Assembly: GCA_036785705.1 (NCBI GenBank) | Contig: JAWUZG010000159.1 | Location: 992,001 to 1,056,000, forward strand | Source of the DNA: Acanthornis magna | Taxonomy: Eukaryota > Chordata > Aves > Passeriformes > Acanthizidae | Reading direction: 5' to 3' | Length of the DNA: 64,000 nt | Notes under the pieces: generated by a model | What the model saw: only the letters and a program-made list of their open reading frames with translations | The model's database searches: none | Told to the model about the DNA's origin: nothing | Part shown: positions 34,096 through 46,900 of the stretch, piece after piece | Numbering within the stretch: the stretch's first letter is position 1 | Layout of the letters: each line of letters begins with the position of its first letter | Program-made: the position numbers and the translations under genes

Positions 34096-34780
34096 CAGTG
34101 GGCATGGCCGGAGGGATGCAGGATCCTCCACATGTGGGCCCCCAGGATGGGTAGGGAGGACATTGCCAGTGCTGCAGGACACAGGGCAGCTGGTCCCAGT
34201 GGAAGCCAAGGCGAATGCTGCAGCAGCCCCTCCAGCCCCCATGCAGAGGGTGGTACCAGCATCCCCTGCCCATCCCAGCCCCAAGGGGTGCAGGATGGTG
34301 CCTGGCTCTCTGCAAGGAAGGGGGACAATCCATGTGTCCTCACCCTGCTCCAGGGCTGGGTTTGGGGCCACCCACCTCTACCCCTCCCATTCCTGCACCC
34401 ACAGGCCATGTAGGCTCAGCCCTAACTCGCTGAGCACCCCAGCAACTGAAGCAGAACATGTCCCCACCCTGTGGGGTTCCTGCATCCTGATCCCTGCTCA
34501 GCCACCCTGCTCTGGGGCCAGATCCCAGCTCTAACCCACACAGGGGTCAGCGACTGCAGCCCTAAATCTGGGTGTTGCAGAGCAGGGGCCAGGCTGGGGA
34601 AAGGCCCAGTGCCAGAGGAGTGGGAGGGGGAAGGGGACGGTCACTTGGTCACTTGGAAACAGCTAGACAACGGTCACAGGCCCCACTGGGAGAAGGCGGG
34701 TGAGCTGGAAGCCAATCCCGGTGCCGGCTGGGTGGCTGAGCAGGGCCATGGGCAGACCAGCACGCCTTCCTTCAACATGG

Positions 34781-34786
34781 TTTAAT
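34781..34786 (-). terminator. HM13: Poly(A) signal (ATTAAA) of HM13
   Basis: ATTAAA on the minus strand lies about 180 bases beyond the main HM13 stop codon, at the end of an AT-richer 3' UTR. Cleavage is expected near 34765. Confidence 0.55.
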
Positions 34787-34967
34787 ATGAGAGAAAGCAA
34801 ATGCACAATACAAAATTTAAAAACCGGCGTACATCGATACCCCACCTGGGTGGCTGCTCCGACACACACAACACGATGCTCTTGCACAATTGTTTCGTCG
34901 TCTGTCACTTGCAAAGGGTCTGGAAGGGCCCCAGCCCAGCGGCGCCGGGCACAGCCCATGGGCAAGG

Positions 34968-37900
34968 TCACTTCTCCTTCTTAGAGGCTTCTGTTGGCTC
35001 TTCTTTAGAAGCCCCTGGTGCCTCCTTGGGGGTTGAGCTCTCCTCGTAGCTGGGGACAAGAAGGACATGAGTGGGGCCAGCTCCTCCCTGGGGACACAGC
35101 CCTGTATCAGGTGGGAACAGCGCAGCCTGTGGCCTTGGGGTCTGCCCTGCTGCTGCTGAGGACAGGTGGGCTTCAGCCATCAGCCCCCAGCACAGGAAGC
35201 CCCATGGCACAGAGCCCAGGTAGGGAGATGAGGGATGCACTCCCCCCCAAACACCTTCAAGGATAGGGTGGACCCAGCCAGGGGCCAGCTCTGTGCCTGG
35301 GGGTCTGTCCTTGTTCCCAAGAGCACTATTGGATATCCTGGATAACACATGCTTTCCTTGGCTGAGCACTGGTGCCAGCGGGGCCGGTTAACAGGGGAAC
35401 TGCAGCAAGACCAACAGCAGCGATTCCTCCCAGGGTCTCACTTCTCTGCCTGCAAACCCCCTCCAGCAGCAGCCCCAGGGCTCTGGCTAAGGAAACTGGA
35501 ATGCTGCTCCAAGCAGAAAGGATAACAAGGGCCAGGATGTCAAATCCTCTCACCCTTCCCAGTCTCCTCTCTCAGAATGGGAGAGAAGCCGGCCCACAGC
35601 AGTGCAGCGACAGCTCCAGACTCTGCTCATGGAGTGGGGAGAGCTGGAAATAGGGAGAGCTTGGACTAGAGAGAGCCAGGACTGGCCCCTACCTGGCCAG
35701 AGCGACAGACAAGGGGCCCCGGCGGCAGTGGCTACATGGCACTAGGGCTCTGCTGCCGGCGTCGGCGGGGACAGGACAGTTTCTGCTGCATGGAATCAGC
35801 CAGGCTGGCCGGCGAGCCAGACACCGTGGGGAAGTGGGTAAGTCTTGGTGTGTGTGGCAAGATTTCAGCAGAGGATTCATAGCTGCAGGAGAGAGAGGAA
35901 GCAGGAAGGGAAAGACAAGGACAGAAAGGAGAGGGGGGGAGAGAGAGAAAAAGCAGAAGTGTTTTGGAGTGAGAGCATTGAGAAAAGGAAGCCCGGCATC
36001 CCCCTTCACCTGCTGACACCCGCTGGCCTCTCCTTGCCTGCAGACTCCAGGGCAGGGCTGCAGCATGGAAAAGTGAGCCCTGAAACTCAGGGACGAGGCA
36101 GTTCCCACTGGCATGAGCACAGCCAGACAGCCAGAACCTAGAGAGAGCAAGCCTGGGCAGTGGGGAGGTAGCAGTGGAGCAGCACAGGGGCCGGGCAGGT
36201 TACAGAGAGATGCAGCAGACCCTGTCCTGCCACTCAAGGACAGCATGACCACAGCAGGTATGAGGGGCAGGATGGGTTCCCCCAGCAGAGCTTCCTGCCT
36301 AGCCTAGAGAGGTTTGGCAAGGCTGAGAGCCATGGAGCTGATCCCAATGTCACCCACCTCTGCTCCACCAGTACCCCTTCCCTGGGCCTGCAGCCGGGAT
36401 CTGCTCACTCCCACCCTGCCTGCAGACCCTCGCTGCTGTGAGACACCATGTGCAGGCAGAGACCACAGGAACTGCCAGCTCCAGGGAGGATCAGGGTGCA
36501 CTGAAGCAGCACAGTGGAGCTACACCTGGTGGGATTCCTGCGGTGGGAGCCACTGCCCTCCAGGCATCAGTCCCTCTGAATCCCACTTCCTCTGCCAGCA
36601 ACTGGAGCCGCCTCAAGGGAGGTCTGGACCCCAGGAACTGTCAAGTTTGCAACACCCCAGCATCCTGCCCTTGCCCTGGCAACACTTTGCTGCTGGAGCA
36701 GCTTGTGCTACTGCTCTGGGGGGGACACTAGCCCCTGGCTGTCAGGCTCCCTGCACTCCTTGCTGCCCAGCAGGCCTGGCCTCACAGCTCATCTCTCCCC
36801 AGTTTCCTGGCAGGAGGTGCTGCTGCTGTCAGCTGGTGAGTCACGGCACTGGGGAGAGCGGCTGCAGGATCCCAGGTGCACAGGAAGGACGATCCCAGGA
36901 CACTCAGCGCCTGCAGCAGCGATCGTCAGAAGCAAACATCAAAGGAGGGGCAGGTGCGGCAGGGCTGGGGACAGCCCAGCTGAGAGCCGCTGGGAACAAG
37001 CATACCTGCATCTCCCGGGGGAGGGGAGGGAGCAGGGAGGACAGCTGGCTTCCCGCTGCGCCCTGTTTCCCTCTGAGCAGGCTGGGAGCTCAGGAAGGCC
37101 CCCGAGGCAGGGGCACTGGGGAGGCTGGAGGGTACACAGACCTGCTTTAGGATGTTCCCTTCCCTCCTCTGCATCAACCATCATTACTGTGCTGAGCCAC
37201 CAAGTCTCAAGCATGATGGAGAAACAGCTGCCAGGCAGGAGGCCAGAGCTGCCCACTGACAAACTGAGAGAACAGCCGGAGCACAACAGCACAGCACAGT
37301 CCCCCTTCCTCTGTACCCACAGTCTCTGGGGTAGGCAGACTGCTGCAAACCAGGAGACTTTGCTCAAGAGGGGAGATTGGGATGTGCTTGAACCAGCCTT
37401 GGCTGCTCTCACAGCCAGCTCTGGTTCCATTTTTCCCCACCCACAGGCCCTGGAACATAATGACCAAGTATCTCCACACCAGGTGTGCAGTCCCACCCTC
37501 CCCTGCCTGCCAGCGCACGGGAAGAGTCTGTCACCGTGGCGTAAAGCAATACCAGGTGCTGCCTGCTGGTACCACACCACAGCTCCCACCCAGCTCCCGG
37601 GAGGCGGCTGGAGCCAGGCCCGGCGTGTACAAACACAGACCCACTCCCTCCACCCACGCACGTGCCGATGCACACCCAGAGCATGCCCAGATGAACCCGT
37701 CCCTCCAGCTGTGCCCAGGCGTGGGAACATCTGCACGCTTCATGTGCTCCAGTGCCGCCGGCAAAACAGCTCCATCCCCAGCTGAGGCTCACCTGAACAT
37801 TTCGGTTACTTCTCCCTTTGCCAAGGCCACAAGAAGTGGGAATCCAATGCAGGCGGGGACCAGATACAGCAGTGCAGGCTGTGGGGAAGAAAAACAACTG

Positions 37901-40900
37901 TCACACCAAACCACAAATCACCCCTTGGGAGGAATGCAAGGCGAGCTCATGGCCTTGTCCCCTCTGCACCCACAGGGTCTGTCATGCAGCTGTACAGAGA
38001 ATTAACACCCCAGGAAGCAGCCTCAAGAGCTAAGTTAGAGCTGCGGCAGCATGAAGCTAGATTGGATATCAGGAGGAGGTTCTTTCCTGTGAGGGTGGTG
38101 AGATCCTGGCACAGGATGCCCAGAGAAGCTGTGGATGTTCAATCCCTTCATCTGTTCAAGGCCAGGTCGGACAGGGCTTGGAGCAGCCTGGCTGGCCTCT
38201 GAGGTACCTTCCCAAACCATTCTGGGATCCTATGAAAATCCTCACTGTGAGGTCCCAGTGGGCCATGAATGCACCGAGGGCCCCTGTGCAGACCACAGTG
38301 TCTGGGCTCCCAGGGCCCCCTGCACCACAGCCAGTGGGTGCTCAGGGTAGCTTGGTCGCAAAGAGCCAAAAACCACAGGGGCCCTGGCTGAGGGGCTGTT
38401 GGTGGAAACAAGGAGCCTTGCCCCAAACAGGCCTCTGCTCCAGCCAGGCACAGGAGCTTCGGGTAGGGAAAGGTAAAGGCAGGCACTGGAAAATCAAAGT
38501 GAAGAGAAGGAATAAATCTACTTTTTTCCTGGCAGGATGCAGGAACTCCGTGGCCAAGCTGGCCTGACCCACTTGGATGTGCATCCACAGGAGGCAGCAG
38601 GGTGGAGCTCACCTGGGCGTGCTTGAAGATGTGCATGATGAATATGGTGAGGCCCAGCCCAAAGATGTAGGCCACAAAGCTGGTGTAGAAATATGTGTGC
38701 GTGTTCTTCTTCAGGCTGTAGGGAAAGGGAAGAGCTCAGTGACCTCGGGTCTAGAATGCCAGTGGCCAAAATGGAATTGGCCTGGTACTCTCAGCCATCT
38801 CCCACCATGTTACAATGTGAGAAGCAATGCTCTGTGCAGCCCCTGGTGTTGTGGGAGCAGTGTGGGACAGGAGGCAGTGACACCCAGGTGAGGGGTTGGA
38901 GAAGAGAAGCAGGCAAGTAATCCTGCTGCTGGATGGCAACTGGGAAGGGAGGAATTGGGGCTGGGACCTACGGAGAGGGTCCCATTGTCTTGGTGGAGAC
39001 TGGCCTGTCCCTGGTTCTCAGCAGTTGCTCTTTTATCACAGGGCAGGCTGCGGGAACTGGGATTCCCAGCAGGTGCAGGCAGGATGTGGGTGGCAACACC
39101 TGGAAGAGCTGGCACAGACCAGAGTGTCTGTGCAAGAGCAGTGGGAGTGGGGCCACACCACCGCAGTCACAGAGCACCCTGCTCCCCGGAGCCTTTCCGT
39201 CTGGGGCAACTGCTGCAGCCTGGCTGTAGATGCAGCTTCCCTGTGTGGGAAGGAGCTGCTTCCTCCAACATTAGTGGCAACCTGGAGCCAGCACTGCCAG
39301 GCACTGATTTGCATCCACACGAGCACTTCCCAGGTGCCAGCACCCCTGGCTCTTTCCCACACTTCCTCTTACTGCCCTCTACTCCTTGGTTCCAGGGAGC
39401 TGGTGAGGCTCTGTGGGGCTGCTATGTGCTGCTGAGGTGATTCCCATCCCTGTGCTGCCTGCCCTACCTATGTCCGAACTCAAACCACTCGCCCCCAGTG
39501 CTCAGGACATACCCACAAAGCCAGCCCCCTCTTCTAAAAGCTTTTCCTTACACCCCCCTGGTCCCAAGTCCCCACGCCCAGCTCCAGAAGGGAGCACATG
39601 ACTGCACTCCTGGCTCCCCCTTCCCTTTCTTCCTCTACAAAAGCAGCTCAAATATGCTGCAAGATCCAACCTGCCAGAGACCCTTCCCCGCCGTCTGCTC
39701 ACCTGATATCAAACCGCAGCAGCAAGGCAATGAAGATCCCTGCAGGGAGAAGGAAACAATGAGGGGCTGGAAGTGGCAGGGAAGGGACAGCAAGGGGCCA
39801 GAGGAGCAGGGCAGGCTGAGGTAGGCAGGGCAGGACACGCGGCGCTCCCGTTCTGGTGCCGTGCCCGAGGTGACAGTGCCCTCTCGTGGCACACGACACG
39901 GGGACAGCACCCGAACCTGCGGGGAGACTCCCACCCCATCGGGAGACCCGAGCGGGGCTGCGCCTGGCCAAGGGCAGAGCGAGGCACTTGCTCAGCTCCC
40001 CGCAGCCCCCTCAAGGGTGACCCCAGTCCAGTCTCCCCTCTTCTGTCCTTACCTGGAATGACAATGTCTCCCAGTCCCAGCATGGCGAAGTTGTCAGCAT
40101 CCAGCCCCTTCTCCAGCAGGTCCTGAGGGAAAACCACTGCGAGGAGCAGAGCGAGGCACAGTGAGGGGGAGTGTCCCGACTGAGCAGACCCCAGCCCACT
40201 GGGCCTGGCAAACAGGGACCAGACGAGGGCAGGATCCTTGTCCCTGTCCTTGGCCCCCTCCTCCCCTGGAGCTCCCCTTGTTCTTTCTGGGACAATTCCA
40301 GGATGAGAAACCAAGGCATCCCAGGACCCAAACAACTGCATGCTCCACAGCAGCACCAGGTCACCCCTCCTGCTGTTTTGGGGCTCTGCTCGTTTTTTGT
40401 GCAATTTTTTTCTTGGTGGTGTTTATTTGGTTTGGATTGTTTCTACAAGCAGGTGAAATTGCACACTCTGAAGGTGCAGAGTGACCCAGACAGACCAGGG
40501 CTCTGCAAATCATCCCTCTCCAGAGACCTGGCTTGGCTTCAGGCTGGCCAATGACAGGGAGGAGGGGTCAGTAGCAGGACATGTTCCTGCACACATCCCA
40601 GCCTGTGCCATCTCCAGAGGTGAAGAGTGCAAGGCCTGCAGCAGAACAGACCCCAGCACACAGGGAAGATCTACTCACGTTTTATTGGGGCCTCAAACGA
40701 TTTGGCAACTGTCACCATCACATTGGTGCCGAAGACCTAGAACAGAGGAGCCTGAGGTGACCACAGCTGCACAAGAACACACACATGCTCAGCTACAGCC
40801 TCACCCCAGGGCCAGGAGTGGCCTCAGTGGCAGAAAATAGCCAGACCTGCCAAAATGTGGGTGCAGGAGCCCTGCAAGCAAGCTCATTGTCCGGGGGAGG

Positions 40901-43900
40901 AGGCATATGATGGCACTGGGGGAGGTGGCCACTTCATGGTTGTCCTGCTCTCAGAGCAGCACAGGGACAGCACTCACATGGCAGAGCTGCTGCCCACCAC
41001 CCAGTCCTGCACCTCAGTTCAGCTTTAATCAGTCAGCTCCATGGAAGGTCCAATGGGAGGGCAGGAGCTCCCAGCAGTGTCCCAGACTGGGAGCTTCCAG
41101 CAGGGACAGGGGCAAGTTGCAGATCGGCTGCAGTTTGCTCTGAGGTCATTTACTTGCACGGCCCTATCAGCTGTAAATACTGGCAGCATTTGGGGGGTGG
41201 ACTGTAAACACTGAGGGCAGCCATCCTGATCTCTGCTCCTTTCCATCTCCAAGCCTCCAGTCCAGCGGGCACAAAAAACACGTGCTGGTTAGCACTGTGT
41301 GAGCAAGATCCTAGAGCCCTGGATTAAACGGGAACCTTAATGCATCAGATTAACTCCCATAAGGTGCAGCAAGTCCTGAGCATTGCCACAGAGTGACAGG
41401 ACACCACACTGGGATCAGGGAAAAAGCACCTCAAGCAAATTTTCCCCAAGATGATGTTGGGGGAGTAGCATCAACCCACTGAGATCTCCTTCCTCCTTGA
41501 AACGGTCCTGGGATCTCACTGTGATTAAATCCGTGCCAAGATTCAAGTGACCGGTTCCTGCAACAGGGCACAATAAGAGGGCCTCCATTTCAACACAGCC
41601 CTTCCGTAAGTCTCCAGCAATGCTCTTACCCATGGGGAAGCTGAGGTGGGAGACAGCCAACAAGTCGAGAGCAGAGGGGTGCACTCATTGTCTCCAAAGC
41701 ACTGGGAAGACACTTGCACACCAAGCAGGGCCTGGGGCACCAGGTGTGCTAAGGCAGAAGGCTGAGTCCTCTCCAGCTGAGAGCTGTGGAGGAAGTGGCC
41801 CACAGGCTAAAAAACCACAGAGCCCAGACTGTTAACGAGCCTGGGAAACAGGGGCAGCACTGGCCAAGTACAAAACAACTCACAGTAGTCAGGCGTAAAT
41901 ATGGAGGGATTACTCAGGCAGCTGCAGAGCTGCTGGACAGACCGCAATGTATACAAGGCTCTCAGATATTTGGAAACATGGTGATTCAGAAGGTGGAGGC
42001 AGCAGGAAGGACTGGGGAATATGGACATTACAAGGAGAACCGTTCTCCCATGCCGGGAGCAGAGCACACGACTGCATTCCTGCCTTCCCCTTCCCCGCTA
42101 CAAAAGCAGCTCAAATACACTGCAAGAAATAAGAAAAACCTCAAAATAGAGAAGTCAGGGGGCAGCAGTGGCTGAGGAAAAGGGCCTGGAGGCATTCTAG
42201 GGTCTGGTCCTCTGTGCAAGAGAATGGAAGGACACTAACGAAACCAGCAGATGACAGAGCCAAGGCACAGTTCATACAAGCAGGCTCAGCGTGCCCCAGA
42301 GCAGCCTCCAGCCCACCCAACAGCTGTCAGGCATTGGGAAGACCATAGTGGGGAATACAGGACCAGATATGACACACACTCAGTAGCCCACAATAGCCCT
42401 GAGGAGGTCTTTGCCAGCCCTGGGCTCTCTGAACAAGAGAATAAAAGAAAATGCATTTGATGAGCCACATTCTGCCACTGTGGATTCCGTCGTCAACCCC
42501 ACCACACTCCTCTGGGCTGAGAGAGTGAAAATTCTGACTGCAAATATGTGTCCAACCAGCGTGGTGCCTCCAGAAAGGCAGAATGCCAGGCACGTGCTTC
42601 CACCAGTGGCCTGCAGAACACTCCCGCTTACCCAGAACACATCATAGATGAAGAGGCCCCCAAGCAAGATGCAGCCAGTGCTGACGTTGTTCAGGTGCAG
42701 CAGCTCCACCCCGTTGAGGGAGAATGCCAGTCCAAAGAGATTGTTGGCAATCCAGTGCTGAGAAGGACAGGAAAAGGAGATCTGGGTCCCACTGCACATG
42801 GGGCCCCCCCTTTGCATGGAAAGGGGTGCGTGTCTGATCCAGCCCGGTCCCCAGCTGTGCCTCACTTACCTTTCTCAGCAGGTACCAGACCCCCACAACA
42901 CTGCTCAAGGCCAGGCACACAAGATCCTTGGTGTCAAACTCGTAATTCACTATTTCTGCAAGAAAACAGAGAAGTCAGATTTGGGGCAGGCCGGGCAGCT
43001 CCCCTTTCCGCACAGGGCCGAGATGAGTGATTCCACTGCTGGGGAGCCCAGAGCTCAGTGCTCACATCCCAAACGAGGGGCTTGTAGCCATGGCACACAC
43101 GTGCAAACCGCCTGGGAACAAGCAGTGGGCCCTGGAAAGCTCAGACCTTCTCCTTCAGCCAGACTCTGCACATGGACAGCATCCACGGTCCTGCTGTCAA
43201 TAAGGAAATTGGATTCAGGCACTGCCTTAGGCAGGGAGAGGCAAATCTTCTCCCTCTTCCTGTGCCAGTTAACTCCTGGTGGTATCACCAGAAACACTCC
43301 CTTACCAGTACAGCTACTACTGGGCAGGATACTTATCAAAGCATCTTCTGCCAGTGCAAAGATCTGGCCCAGATAAGGCAGCACAAACTTATGCTATCCA
43401 AGGGGCTTAAATAAAGGCTGTGCACTTAATGGCAGCCATAGTTCCATCCCTACAGCACTCTGGGAGGTGTTTCTGGGGTCTCCCTGCCAGCCAGAGGCAG
43501 CACAGAGGCAGAGTGCCAGCCCAGCTCTGCAGGGATGCACAGGGCTCACACTGGCTATGGAAGCTCAGCGGGGAGCAAGAGGCAAGGCGACTCTTTGAGA
43601 AGGTTGTTCCAACGGGCTGAAAGTTGTAACGCAAAAAAAAGAAAAAAAAAAATAAAAAGGACAGTAAAGGCAGAAAACATTCAGGCTCCCCTGAGAGACC
43701 TGTGAGCCAACGTACCCTCCTTGCTCTCCCCGGAGCCCTGGGTGAAGAGGAGCTGGTACTGTTTGTTGGGGAAATTTGCAGGGAAGAATCTGTTCATCAT
43801 GGGGCTGAAACGAGAGGTGTAGAGAAGGGCAGTTCGACAGAAACCCCACAAGATGTGCTGCCCAGCACCTCTGCATTTGAGGGGGCCCCACACCCCCTCC

Positions 43901-46900
43901 CAAGATTGGGAAATACCAGGTTCTGCTCCATCAGAAACTGGCAGAAGCCATGGCAATTCATCCTTACACAGAGATCTGATCTGGCTGTATGTGATGGTCC
44001 CCCAAAGACTCCAGAGCACGAGAACAGAGCATCACCCACAAGAAGAGAGGACACACCCCAGACCCCAGCAAATACCCTGTGCCCCCCAGCAACCCCTGGG
44101 CACTCAGCACTAGCTGGGCCAACACAGACTGTCTCTGCTGCAGGTTAGGGAAAAGCATTTAGGGAAAGCATCTGGTTCCCCACGCCGCAGAGCTCAGGAA
44201 ACAGGAAACCAGTTTGACTTTTTCAGTTACTGAAACAGCCAGAGCTTTCAACACTTCGTGCCACGCATCGCCATGAGCGGCCAGGGATGTTACCATGAGC
44301 TCCAGCTGCCTTGGTTACCTGTCCCAATAAGGGGCACGCGGGTGCTGAAGAGCTCTCCCCTCTGCAGGGCAGCAAGGACTGTGCCAAGAGGGGGTTAAAT
44401 TGGATATTGGAAAAGGTTCTTTGCCCAGAGGGTGGCTGGGCACTGTTACAGACTCCCCAGGGAAGCGGTCATGGCCCTGAGCCTGCCAAATTTCAAGAAG
44501 TGTTTGGAAAATGCCCTCAGGAACAAGGTGGGATTTTTGGAGCTATCCTGTGGAGGGTCAGAAGTTGAGCTCGATCTTTGTGGGTGCCTTCAAACTCAGG
44601 ATATTCTGATTCTGTGATTCTGTGATACAAGCTCCTCAGGATGAATCAGTCTTGTCCCGTGATGGTATCCATTCACACCTCCACAAGATCTCCCAGTGAT
44701 GCTTGATGGGTGCTGGCTCCCCAGGACCCCCAACGGCTTTGGTTCCCACCACCAAGGGACAACACCCTAAGAGGCTGGGCAAATACCCTAAGGACCTGGC
44801 TCTGCTGCAGGGCAATGGTGCTCTAAAAACCTCCCAATAAAATCAACTGAAGCCTTGGGCAGCCCTGCCCCAGTCACACCCATCCCTGTGCTGTACCTGA
44901 TAGTGTGGGACAGGGCGAGAATCCCCAGCACAAAGAAATACATGGAAAGCAGAAGATTGATGTACTCTTGAGAGAATATCTGCAAGAAAAAACCACAGAG
45001 GGGTTAGTTACCACAGCATCCTTCCCATCCTCATGCTCCTGTTAGCAGCTGCTGTGCCAGTGCTCCAGGGAGATGAGAAGAATAGCTGAAATAACCCAAA
45101 TTCCTGCATGCTGGGGGAGAATGTGTTGGAAATAGCCATGTGCTCAAAGAACAAGCACAATGGGCCCGTGAGCTGTTGTGCATCTGTGAGCTGCTCAGGT
45201 CAAAAAATAACTCCAGTGCTGCGGAAAGGAGGCCAGAGCTTCCCCCACGGAGCAGGAAGTGAGGCACGGCTCCCAGGGGCTGCCCTGGCCCAGGGGAGCA
45301 GCAGCATCCCCTGCCCTAATTAAATAGGGCATTATTAAAACTCTTGCCCTCCAAGACACAGGCTCCCTTACCAAATCACACCCCTACAAACCATCGTGGA
45401 GGGATCCTCGGGCCCTCCGTGCTCTCCTAGAAGGGGGATGTTGGAATAGGAGAGCACATGGCACAGAGCCACTGGCAGAGAAGGCACTGAACTGCACCAT
45501 TCCCAGCTCTGCTGCTTAACCCTCACCTCCTGGCCAGCCAGGGGCACCCTGGCACCTTGCAGGTATTCCAAAACAGCACAGCTGAAAGCTGCCATGCCCG
45601 CAGGACCACTCTATGCTGCAGCCTCACAGCTCCCCAAGTCCCTCTGGGAGCTCAGCCGTGTGCCAGACCTGCATGGGCAGACCAAGGTGCTTGAGGCCAA
45701 GATACCTTCTCCACACCACCAAAAGCACATGCTGCTCAGAGCTCCCATCCATGACTCAGGTCTGACTCTGCCTGCAGGCTCACACAGGGGCTCCCCCAGG
45801 CCTGCAGCCGACATAGCTCCAGGAGCACAGCATGAAGCACAACACAGAAGCAGCAGTGTTTGCCCCTCAGAGTCCCAGGTACCCTCTGGCTCCAGCCCAT
45901 GCCCTGCCAGGTTGGCCCATGGAGGCAGGAAGAGCTCAGGGCTATTTGCTCCTCGGCAGCTCTCCAGAACCAACCCGTGCCCAAACAGGCTCTGATTTCC
46001 CCGCAAGCTGTGACAATTCAGGCAAGAACTGATGTCCTCCTGCACCGTGACACCGAAGAGCTCGATCTGTGCAGCCTTACACACCTTCTGTCCCAACACT
46101 AAGGGCCAAAAACAGAGCCAACCCATTATGGGAGCTCCTGACAGGCAGGACGCCGTCCTGCCCCAGCTCCAGTGTCACTCACTTACTTTAAAGAAGAGGT
46201 AGAGCCCCAGGAGGGTGCAACTGGCAACAATGGGAAAGCGAGCAGCATCTCGGCTGGTAATGGTCTCTGGCATCTCCGAGGAGTTCTGGGGAGGGAAGGA
46301 GAGGACAGCAATGGATCAGCTGCTGCTCTGGCTTCACACCTGAGCAGGGGTGAACAGACAGAACCACAGTGGTTTCAAGAGGCAGAAAACACCCACTGGC
46401 CCCTGGTGTATCTGGAGGTGAGGCTGTATCAGAGGCAGCACTGAGACTGAAAACACAAACTTCGCACTTGTCCTTCACAAAGCAGCCACAATTTACCGTT
46501 TTTCTCCTCTTGGAGAAGGAAACAAACCCTGTGCTGGCATTGTCCCTTTCTCCCCTACCCAGAGGGGAGCTGGGCTCCCTCACTGCTCACGCCCAGCCAG
46601 CCCCATCTGTGCCACCATCTGTGATCACCCTGCGCATGACACGTCCCTCCAGCCACCTTCTCATCTCTCACCTTGCTCTTGGGACAATTCTCGTGCTCAA
46701 AAGCCCCAGATTTATAAAACCCTTCCGGGACATCTTCGCACCAGCTCAACCAGCCCCTTTCAAGCCATTTCCCATGGGAGACCTTCTGCTTTCAGAGGAG
46801 GCAGAGGGCTGCCTGTTTTCTGCCTGCTCCCTGCCTGCTCCAGACCCAGCTGGCTGCTGCTCAGAGATCTAATCTCACTCAGGCAAACACCTGCGGCCAG

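Larger units (their letters stand above)
30040..34764. other. Gene-poor interval between ID1 promoter and HM13 3' end
   Basis: I see no supportable coding exon in 4.7 kb. It holds repeat tracts (30108-30290 and 30735-31025), a homeodomain-type palindrome (30586-30609) and two segments that look like candidate regulatory DNA (31375-31500 and 33865-34095). Confidence 0.6.

Noticed and set aside
43629..43655. A-rich stretch in an HM13 intron as a processed pseudogene tail
   Set aside because: No coding-like or mRNA-like sequence precedes it on either strand; a simple A-rich tract is enough.
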